DNA of 64,000 nt from Angiostrongylus vasorum (lineage: Eukaryota > Nematoda > Chromadorea > Rhabditida > Metastrongylidae): assembly GCA_018806985.1 (NCBI GenBank), contig JADANN010000146.1:558001-622000 (forward strand). Reading direction: 5' to 3'. This document shows positions 55,794 through 64,000 of the stretch, piece after piece (the first letter of the stretch is position 1; every line of letters begins with the position of its first letter). The notes under the pieces were generated by a model. It did no database searches, was not told the origin of the DNA, and worked only from the letters and a program-made list of their open reading frames with translations. A program made the translations under genes and the position numbers.

Positions 55794-56399
55794 ATTTCAG
55801 TGAGAACCGAAAAAATTGCAACGTATTAAGAACTAGTGACAAAAGATTCTTAAGGAAATTTCTCAACACCAGGAGAACTCTTTTAAATGGCGATTTTATC
55901 GCAGTAGAAGCGGCGCGAAAGAATCATCTGAGAATTTTGAACTTCCCTGGTGAAAAGTATTGCAGAGTCTTAGGAAAAAAAAGTCAAATAATTTTTCGTT
56001 ACAAGCACTATCTGCTCCCACACTACATATGTTTTTTCACCTTGTAGACAAATTTTAAGAATACCTTAAAACTTTTAGATGAAGGGTACGCTAGTTTTTT
56101 GATAAACATGGGGCTGTCATTGTGTGTTACTTATTCATCAAAGCTGACGTTTTCCAATTTCCCTTTCTTCAGAGGCAGGAAAGGTAAAGTTAAATGCAAA
56201 CGAGTCAGCAAAACACCTCCATAACCTTAACAGAAAAACCACGGTACCTAGATTTCAGTCACGTTAGAAATAAAACAGGTCCTTCATCTGCTCTCCGCTC
56301 TCAATGAGGCTGTCCACGAAGCAGCCATCCTTGCAGAGCTCACTTGAATAGGTAATGAGCCACTTTCACATTTAATATAGGTGTCAAATATTGTGTGAG

Positions 56400-57780
56400 A
56401 TCTCGCGTAATAATGAGGCATTCTTTCTTGCCGTTCATTTTCCTTGGGATTTACCCAGAAAGCTTCGAGGGGTTTACGCGTCGAACTATTACATTCCTGT
56501 GCGAGGATTGTGACTTCTACTTCAGCACTTCGTTATTTGTCTATGTCCGATATGCGACTAGTGGAGCACTTTGTTCAACTTCACGCTAACCATCTAGGTA
56601 TTCTTTTTATATAGACGCGTAGTAGTTTATTCGTTTCGCCAATGTGCTCTTCCTCCCAAATTCTACAAATGGCAGGTGTACTGTATCTGAACTCGTGCAA
56701 TCGCCATCTCTACGGTTACGGTGAATTGTGCAATTATGCCTTACCCTTATGCATAGACGATCATAGAAGCGGTTATGAACTGCCTGATGACGCAAAGTGT
56801 TCTGTGATAGTTCAGTTACGTCTAACAAATTCTCTATAACGGCTGTTTTTAAGCAACATTTTATAACCATGCACATTTCGTAGGAAATGAAAGCCAAGTC
56901 GAAGGGACCTTATTTTCGCTAGAATTATCGTTTGGGTGTCTAGTTTTTTCCTCCACGCCTGCCTCGAGGAGCTACAGTTTCGTAGCCTTCCGAAATGCCT
57001 ATTTGTCGCGCCAACTTCAATGACTGTTATCATTTGGGTATCTAGTTTTTTCCTCTACGCCTACCTCGAGGAGCTACAGTTTCGTAGCCTTCCGAAATGC
57101 CTATTTGCCGCTCCAGTTTCAATGACTCTTTCTTCTGCTCTCTTTCTGTGCTCTCACTGGTGGCTGTTCGAAGCTCGTTTTTCACAAGCCCACTTTTCGA
57201 GTGGTATGTGAGGGGTGAGCGGCGAGGTAATGAGCCAGTATATTTTTGTTGCACGACATTCGGTGCTACTTGGTGATGCAGCCATTTTCGGACAGGTTAA
57301 TTTGAACTTTCAAAAACGCAAGCCAACCTTTATTTGGTTCTTCTCGGGTGAAATTTATGTACTTTGACTACTGACTTTAGCAATTCAAAACGCTTGTCCA
57401 CCTCCTCATGGGTTGAGCAGATGACAAAGCAGTCATCGATATACCTACTGTAGAGCATCGGCCGGGTATTGAGTACAGGAGCTTCAACTTTAGAGATAAA
57501 GGTCGTGAGAACGCTTGGGCCCAGTCGATGTCCGCCTGCCAACATTCTTATTTGTGAGAAATACTTTCCGGACCATCTAAGCGTTGATCAATTCAGGACC
57601 ACGGACTGCTAAGCTGAGAAGCCGTACATCTTAAGCGTTTCTTCGTGTTGCATAAAGAATTCAGCTATAGCCTGCATGGTGGAGTCATTCGATTCGCTTG
57701 TGTAGAGGGCGGTAAACTCGAATGTCTTCATCACATACACGCTCGAAGGATGATTACGCAGACGATCCAGGAAGATTTGA
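56400..57780 (-). pseudogene. PLE-4 reverse transcriptase, linker and C-terminal block, broken
   Basis: Motif A has decayed to KTFEFTALYTSESNDSTM (~57731-57678), where PLE-1 has FDVDVLYTNVSNDSAM. Motif C is intact: RPMLYSRYIDDCFVICSTHE (57467-57408). A LKLERQIGISEGYETVA linker follows (~57130-57080). The C-terminal distal block RKPLEAFWVN, then ERQERMPHYYARSHTIF in a shifted frame, is at ~56480-56390. The linker contains a 102-bp tandem duplication. Multiple stops and frameshifts make it non-functional. Confidence 0.72.
56926..57128 (-). repeat. 102-bp tandem duplication inside PLE-4
   Basis: Two adjacent copies (56926-57027 and 57028-57128) sharing CTAGTTTTTTCCTC, CTCGAGGAGCTACAGTTTCG and CCTTCCGAAATGCCTATTTG. 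They differ at several positions, so the duplication is not recent. The length is 34 codons, which preserves frame. Confidence 0.88.
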
Positions 57781-58089
57781 TGTTCTTAAGATGGGCTGTA
57801 ATGTGTTTCAACAATTGGATAAGTACTAGGGCTAAAAAACAGTCTTATGCCACACATTGGACCGTCTACACAGCTAATCATAGGTCTAATCTTAGGCAAT
57901 TATAGATGGGTAGACACAAGATCATCGCTGGATACTAACTTATGAGTTTTGATAAGTAAGCACAAGACCGGACATGTTAGTAAGTCAACTTTTAGTTGAG
58001 TGATAACTGATGGCTTTAAACCAGCAGTCCTTGCCATTTTAACCCATTCGTAGTTCAATTTTCGGTATTTACTTTTAAACTCCTCCTCA

Positions 58090-58165
58090 GATGATGGGCG
58101 ATGAAATGAAGCATCTCATGTGCATTACAGAGCACTTCCGACCACTGTGCTACACGATGAAACTT
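58090..58165 (-). repeat. SINE-1 head fragment
   Basis: TCTCATGTGCATTACAGAGC then CCGACCACTGTGCTACACGA is the tRNA-like end of SINE-1 on the minus strand; the body is missing. Confidence 0.45.
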
Positions 58166-58309
58166 AAGTTCTAAAAAATGTTAACGTAAGCATACCATAA
58201 ACAAGTGGTGCATTGGCAAATACCATCGTTTACTGTTGGACAACATCCCTACTGATGGCAGAGTAAGGGAGAAAACGAGCTGGGAGAAACGCAAAGCAAG
58301 GGCCTCAGT

Positions 58310-58440
58310 GGTGCAGTGTAGTGTGTAGTACGCGATCCCACGGAAAAGTTAATCGTGGTTCGGTCTGGCCCCGGGGTTCAAGTTCTGCAAATATCTCAGC
58401 ATCGTTCTGGTTGTATTTCAACATCCCTACTGTTGTTAAG
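58310..58440 (+). repeat. SINE-2 family copy, degenerate
   Basis: GTGTAGTACGCGATCCCACG then GTTCAAGTTCTGCAAATATC and TCAGCATCGTTCTGGTTGTA. The right half matches SINE-2 well, the left half poorly. Confidence 0.5.
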
Positions 58441-58769
58441 TTACTATTTTATTGGAAGTGTTTGTCTTGGTATTGAAAAAAAATGGCTAGAAAACGGGTC
58501 CTGAGTTTCAAACACTGAGGATCGCAATTTATGGGGGAAACGTGTGGTTGCGCTTTATAGGCAAAGATTAGAAAGCTTACGATTTATATTTAAAATTAAT
58601 GAAGTTCAATATGAGATGGAATATGCTGTGTTGGACTTGAAAGCAAGTTTCGTTTTCTAGTGCTTCTACTCCTTTTGTTTTAATTCAAAATGCTAGTGGT
58701 CTGATTTAACGAGAAACATGTATTCTTCTTTTGACAGCTTTACACGAGGTTGATAAATGATGCTTAGTT

Positions 58770-58809
58770 TCGGCTAACGTTTCGACGGCTTCGTCTTCAT
58801 CAGAACCGA
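58770..58809 (-). ncRNA. Hammerhead-ribozyme-like motif with canonical CUGAUGA core
   Basis: On the minus strand: TCGGTT, core CTGATGA, a stem-loop AGACGAAGCCGTC with GAC/GTC pairing, core GAAA, CGTT, then AGCCGA. Stem I UCGGUU/AGCCGA gives six pairs including one G-U. Stem III is minimal (ACGU), and the predicted cleavage triplet is GUU, weaker than GUC in known hammerheads. This is the most canonical core in the window. Confidence 0.6.
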
Positions 58810-58895
58810 TGATGCGAGTCGATGGTCCACAGTTGTTCGCGTTTTCGAGGTGGCGTCTTCGTCTTCGTATCGAGCCCGATCATCCACAGTGCAGC

Positions 58896-58937
58896 ATCTA
58901 TGATGACGATGACACCGTCGAAATGTTATCCGAAAAT
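58896..58937 (+). ncRNA. Decayed hammerhead-like motif, inverted partner
   Basis: Plus strand: ATGATGA in place of CTGATGA, a stem-loop with GAT/GTC pairing, then GAAA, TGTT and ATCCGA. It mirrors the motif at 58770-58809 with the first core base lost. Confidence 0.4.
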
Positions 58938-59383
58938 AAGCATCATTCATCAAACTTGTGCAAGTTTTTTTAAAGAAAGAATATATATTGACTAGCCATA
59001 CCGAGGTTAAAGGAAAGCCGGTTTAGAAATATTAACGAGAAACTTTCAAGATATATAGTTAAATGAATAGATCTCCATTTCTGCAAGCAAAAATTTTATC
59101 GAAATGCGCCAAGGGGGCAAGCTTGCTGAAAGCTAAAGAACTGCTTATAAATGTTTGTTTTATTTAATAATAAGGTGGTTTTATAAGTTTTAAGCATTGA
59201 ATAATCGTGGATTTCACAAATTCTTGAAAGAATATCGCTGAGCATCAGCGGATAAGTGGAAGTGAGGTAAAATCGGAAGTAATGGAACCACACGTGGATA
59301 TTTAGACTTTAGAGAGGTGAGAAAATGATATTCCTTACCATGAAGTATCCATGACGCTTAACCAGTTTAATATGCATGTACTT

Positions 59384-59766
59384 GATACTTGATACTTGAA
59401 CGGCCCATCCTCATTGGTTGAGCGGGCCACAGCATAATAACCACTTTTGGGGATTTACAGGTTATGCCATTGTGGTTCCCTGGAATCCCGAGGTCGGCAT
59501 GGCCAAAGTCTGTTCCAGGTCTTCACCACCACAGACAGTCGCAGCTTTTGTGGATCAGAGGGAGATTTGTCACCATGCGACTTTGAGGCCAGGACGGTGG
59601 TGGGTCGTGGTATTGGTCTGCTCTTAGCTGGGCCTTCTGATGGAAGCGCAGGACTCCTTTTTAGCGTGGGAGACCCTGTCGGGGGGATGAATCCTCTCGT
59701 TGTACCTCGCAGTCCGACACTCAGAAACACCTCTCAGCCACGATGAGGTAGTAAAGTGTTGGGAGG
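59384..59766 (-). repeat. R390 retroposon copy, with long TSD
   Basis: Minus orientation: heptamers CTTGATACTTGATACTTGAA at the left, GATGAGGTAGTAAAGTGTTG at the right. A 15-bp direct repeat, AATATGCATGTACTT, is at 59369-59383 and 59767-59781, the clearest insertion footprint of this family. Part of the left repeat may overlap the tail heptamer. Confidence 0.85.
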
Positions 59767-59781
59767 AATATGCATGTACTT

Positions 59782-62700
59782 TAACAAAACCAGATATACA
59801 AGTGATATCTAACTTTTAACTCAGCTGATTGAACCTTCCAGGAGTAGTGCCTTCAGGACTCTCCCCTGACTTATACCATAGCCTTTGTTGACCACGGAAA
59901 TCGCTTGACAATTTCGAAATAAAAGTTTTTTTTGTCAGCGGTTCGTTGGCAAAGGAGCAGAACTTTCGTGCTTAAGAATTCTGGCTGAGTGCTACTAAAA
60001 CTGCATAAAGCAAGTTCAATTATACCAACGATCTCATAGTGTACCTATAGAAAAAGAGGTTCAGAAAAACTACACCGTTTCGCCGAGGCTGTTCACGCGT
60101 TGTGGAAGCAAAAGAATCCCCCTTGTTCAGGAGGATCAGCGCAAATGGAAAATTCCAACCAAACCTTCGCTTTGTGGACAATACCGTCATCTTCTTTAAA
60201 CATTCACGTGATGGTCATTGAAGCGGTGAAAAAGAATAGAAATCTCAATAAATGGAAAGAGCTAAGCTCTCACAAATTCATTTAGTAATGGAAAACAGGT
60301 TCATAATGGTGCTTCTTTGAATGGTGGAAGTGTCTGGTAAAATTATCGAATGAACATGGAAGCGACAAGAGGTAGAAATTGTATATAGGAAAGAGAAAAG
60401 CATGTGCTCTATCAGGATAGCTAACGATTAACTAACCAACCTTAAAGTGTTCCCTCACCTTTTTCACTCGATGCTCATCCCACTGCCATGTTATTAATCA
60501 CCTAAGACATGAGTAGGCATCTCAGCAATGCAGAAAATTCTATGCACCATCTATCAAGAGCTTGAAGACGAACGGGGCACCAATCAAGCCGTTTCTACGA
60601 CGTTGAGACCTTCGGAAAATATTTCTTTCTCTAGATCCAATAGAAGGTGCTTAGAAAGAGCAGCATTTATAGGTGCTCATGTAAGGCAGTGTTTATGGCT
60701 TATCTCTGTTTGCTGAGCTGACAGTTGGTGGAAGTGATTTATAGATGGTAGAATAATGCTCGTGGGTGTAAACATGAGGTGTTCGGAACACACCACCACC
60801 ATGGAATTCTCTGACATAACGAAGCATAGAGAAAATGTTTTGGAGCCGGCACTATTGAAGAAAACGAGTCAAACACCACTTAAAGTAAACATTTGCTGTT
60901 AAACGGTCATCAGAACTTTTTATACATTAAATATCCTATCGAGTTAATTCAATCGCGCAAAACAGAAATTAAAACCAGAGGACAAGTTAGTTTACAGTCC
61001 TCCCCTTTTGACATTTTCTTCTTGTCTCGTTTTTCTAGATAAAAAAAAGTGCTTGAACTCTTCTTTTCCTTTCGAATGACTTCTTCTCAGAATTTTCTAG
61101 TAATAAGGATGTTAGGAATGGCGTAACAGTTTTATCTATAGTTCCTCTTCATTTTATGGTCAGTAGAAGCATTCCAAAATGCGTTTACGACATTGAGAAC
61201 AACAATGCCGCTAGCGTATCATTGCCGGTCGGTTGAATCCCATGAGATAGAAAGCAGCCAAACTGGAATGCTTTCAGCTCTTCATCGTAAGCAATCACTA
61301 CGGCTGTCACTTTGAAAAACGATGTTCAAGTACATCTATCTTGCAAAACTCATCTATGAGCTATCACTGGCAGATAAAAAAACTGATGGCGATGGCAGCT
61401 AATCGTTCACCACCCTCCCCGGTAAACAAGAATGTTTTTGGTATGGATCGATAAGATCACGAATGATTGAGGAAGCACTGCCTAGCATCATACTGCGACA
61501 CCCACAAGTTATTCGTCACTACTAGGAGACAGTAAACTGTAGAGTAAAATGTCTGCTTTAAAAATTGTAGTCTTTCTAGAACCTAGTTCCTTAAACAAAG
61601 ATCTGCGGATTAGTCACTTAAAGCCATGACTTAAGAAAAAGTCAAGTTTTGTTGCTAGATAACACTCGTTCTCCTTAGAAACGTTGCTCATACACGCTCT
61701 TACTGCACATAAACATCAAAAATATGAGCCTTACCGGACTCCAAATGGAGTCCATCAACGGTGCTTACAACTTATGAGGGGGTCGAGAGATACAATTCGA
61801 AGAATTTTAGAAAAATGTCCTCTTTGGTAGCACGGCATTGTTTATTAGAGAAGAAAATGTTGTTCAAAGCCGAATGAAAGTAGAAAAACGCTATTCTCCA
61901 ACCGAAAGCCCGCAAAATGGTGTTTGAGTTGTGTTCAGAGGAAAGATTAGTTATAGTTACAGTAGCAGTTATAGTTTGTATTTCGTATAGTTGCTTTTGT
62001 ATCATCACTCCTGAGCAGTTTTCTTCTAAGAAAAAAAATCTGACTATGACGAGATATGCAAGTCTTAAGAGATAAAGATTTTCTCTGCCACGATGAGAAA
62101 TCATACTGTGATATGATCAGCTAACTAAGTATTCATGAACTGAACTCGGAAAAGATTTCGTCATTTCAAACTGCTCGTACACTTATTTTCTGTCTCATTC
62201 TCATTACACTGATTGCTATTGAGGTATTTTCCCGGATAAGAAAAAAGATATATGAGACTCAAACCATTAGTAACCTGCTTGCCACCCAGGCAGGTAAGGT
62301 AGTTAGTAAGATAGATAACTAGTCGTAGTCGAGAAGGTCGATGAAAGCCACTACTCTGCGGAGGACCGAATGGGGCAACTGGAGTGGAAATGACAAATTC
62401 TAGCTGCTTGATTTCTTGCGGCTCGTAACATCTTTATAACATGGAGGTTATAGAATAGTGGAATTGAATTAAAAAATGAGCACTAAGAACTAAGTGCCAC
62501 AAAATGCCTTAAGGCACTTCTCATGAGGTGATTGCTGGTAATAACAGAAGCTTTCCGTGATATAACAAGATCGTTTCAAAAAATATCGTAAAAAATAGAA
62601 AATGGAAAATTTCCAGCACATACCCTTGCTATTTCTTTAATCACGGGTGTCAGCATGCTAAACAAGGATTATTCCATATTTGATGGCGCAATTCACTCCT

Positions 62701-62784
62701 GTGGTTTTTATCGTAATAACAAAACCCTGTAGTGAAATAAGCGGCTGTTGTAAACGCATATTGGTCTTGGAAATGTGTTGGAAA
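59782..62784. other. No recognisable gene; AT-rich stretch without repeats
   Basis: About 3 kb without any member of the repeat families found elsewhere in the window. Frames are short and compositionally biased. It could be intron or intergenic sequence. Confidence 0.45.
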
Positions 62785-62855
62785 AAACAAGAATAAATAA
62801 AAAAATAAACAATAAAAAAAATAAAAAATAGAAAAAAACAAATGAAATTGAATGA
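62785..62855. repeat. A-rich low-complexity tract
   Basis: Runs of A interrupted by single T, C or G (AATAAAAAAATAAACAATAA type). No gene. Confidence 0.85.
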
Positions 62856-64000
62856 AAAAAAACAGATGTGTTTCCTCAGATAAAAGTGTGCACGAGGTTT
62901 TTCTTTGTTTACCGTTGAGGCTTGAGATGAGTAATTTGAGAACGATTGATAAGTGTGCTTTCGTCGTTCTTTTCTCTAGCCAAGAGTTCTTAAAACTCCA
63001 AAAGCAACTTCACGATGTGATGTTTAAGGTAAAACAACTGTTAGAAGATTTTTCGGAATAAACAAACTATTGGGGAAAGCAAATAAAAAGAATTGAAAGC
63101 GTGAAGAGAAAACAAATGAAAGATGAGTAAACAAGTGAGCTCAATCGCACTCGATCCATTTTTTTGTTATATTCATTATATTCTTAACAATCGTTCTGCT
63201 TTAGTGTTGTCTGTGTACCTCAATTCTTCTTATATTTAAAATCCCAATTTTGCCAGTAAACGAAGAGTTAAACTCCAACACTTAACGGGAACCCATTGAA
63301 CTAGGAATTTTTCAATGAAGAAGTGCTTCTCGAAAGAATGAAAACACGAATTCAAGAAAAAGTTTACGGAATGAATTGAATGGATTGCTCGTTTCTTAGC
63401 GGTTAAAGAAAATGATTTATCGGATTCGTGGCAGAAGAAGGTCTACACAGACGTTGTTCGTGTGAGTGAGAGAATTGAGTGGGCCGGCCAACCTCACATG
63501 AAACGACGAAATGAAATAAATGAGGGCCTGAGGGTGTGTGAGTGAAGGCGAAAACATGGATTACAAATAATGGGCTGAATGCGAAGGATAATCGCCAACG
63601 CTTTAAGCTGACCTACCTAAAATATTTAAACTGCACTACAACATTAAGCATCGGTAAGTAGCGCTGAAAACATAGGTTGTAAACTACTTCTTAAGTAGTG
63701 AAGTGGACCCCATGCGGAGGTTAGCTAGCCTAAGGTAATTTTTTTTCTGCAAAACTTATTAAGTCAGCTCACAAACTTTCCATCGAACTCAGCTTAGTCT
63801 AATTGATTGGCATTTGCAAAGCAACATAAAATGAATAAAACCGAATTGAACGAACTGACGAGAATACGGCGAATAGGAAACACAGCTGTCAATTAGAGTG
63901 TCGTGTGGCAATACTCGGAAGAACCTTGAAAGCTGAGAACACTTTTTTCATTAGATTCGGCGCCACTGAGAAACTAACTGTAAGTGATTATTGTATTCAC
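62856..64000. other. No recognisable gene; one candidate small exon
   Basis: At 62980-63028 a 49-bp segment lies between TTTTCTCTAG and AAG/GTAAAAC and would encode an amphipathic QEFLKLQKQLHDVMFK. Splice-like signals of this strength occur often by chance in AT-rich DNA, so the support is weak. Confidence 0.15.

Larger units (their letters stand above)
56100..57970 (-). mobile_element. Penelope-like element PLE-4, degenerate
   Basis: Minus orientation. The 3' untranslated part has a decayed hammerhead-like motif at 56144-56190 (CTGAAGA kept, GAAA decayed). The C-terminal nuclease-distal block is at 56400-56560, the linker at 56900-57250, and the reverse transcriptase at 57320-57960. This is the most complete PLE order in the window. 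The GIY-YIG core between the linker and distal block (56580-56800) is largely unreadable. The terminal AACCTCGGC motif is not clear at the left edge. Confidence 0.75.
58740..59020. mobile_element. Short PLE-like foldback with paired hammerhead-like motifs
   Basis: Arms 58752-58809 and 58896-58957 are imperfect inverted repeats (TGATAAATGATGCTTAGTTT on the left against TAAGCATCATTCATCA on the right), separated by ~85 bp. Each arm carries a hammerhead-like motif. The right side continues to ACCGAGGTTAAAGGAAAG (59001-59018), a reversed PLE terminal motif. The left side has only a partial equivalent (ACGAGGTTGATAA). No coding sequence remains. Confidence 0.55.

Noticed and set aside
58740..58960. 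Rho-independent terminator or MITE-type DNA transposon
   Set aside because: The inverted repeat is better explained by opposed PLE termini with hammerhead-like cores; no TA or other transposase-type TSD is evident.

Overview
This window looks like gene-poor, repeat-dense nuclear DNA of a nematode, most likely a strongylid (hookworm-like) worm. The basis is the roughly 40% GC content, AT-rich filler, and RTE-type non-LTR retrotransposon open frames that I recognise from hookworm-group genomes. The species call is an inference from remembered protein similarity. I see no bacterial-type operons, rRNA or convincing tRNA genes, CRISPR arrays or intact host genes. Nearly everything that can be named is a mobile element, and every autonomous copy is broken by frameshifts, stops or deletions.

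Layout. 1-2.9 kb: a SINE-2 copy, a SINE-1 copy and the first copy of an unnamed 390-bp retroposon (R390). 3.0-6.5 kb: full-length RTE copy A with target-site duplications (TSDs). 6.5-11.2 kb: mostly unrecognised sequence with two SINE-1 copies and a small Ty3/Gypsy-like remnant. 11.2-17.4 kb: RTE copy B (minus, 5'-truncated) and full-length RTE copy C (plus). 17.7-27 kb: R390 copies and three SINE families in an AT-rich background. 27.6-33.7 kb: a cluster of degraded Penelope-like elements (PLEs) with reverse transcriptase, GIY-YIG endonuclease, foldback termini and hammerhead-ribozyme-like motifs. 33.7-45.4 kb: SINEs, R390 copies, another PLE remnant at 39.6-40.3 kb, and a few unexplained open frames. 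45.6-50.4 kb: RTE fragments F and E around full-length RTE copy D, then a SINE-3 copy. 50.9-59.8 kb: SINEs, R390 copies, a PLE at 56.1-58.0 kb and a short PLE foldback with paired hammerhead motifs at 58.74-59.02 kb. 59.8-64 kb: AT-rich sequence with nothing I can name.

How the parts relate. RTE copies carry an APE endonuclease, a reverse transcriptase (FADD motif) and a short conserved C-terminal region; A, B, C and D all have recognisable 8-12 bp TSDs. PLE copies carry a reverse transcriptase (YIDD), a linker and a GIY-YIG nuclease, and end in a conserved terminal motif preceded by a hammerhead-like motif. The most notable observation is that SINE-1, a tRNA-derived non-autonomous element with about 19 copies or remnants here, shares a 15-16 base 3' motif (TTGATCAAYGCCGAG) with the PLE 3' terminus at a similar near-terminal position. 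This suggests that SINE-1 may be mobilised by PLE machinery. R390 has its own heptamer-repeat tail and clean TSDs and matches no autonomous element in the window.
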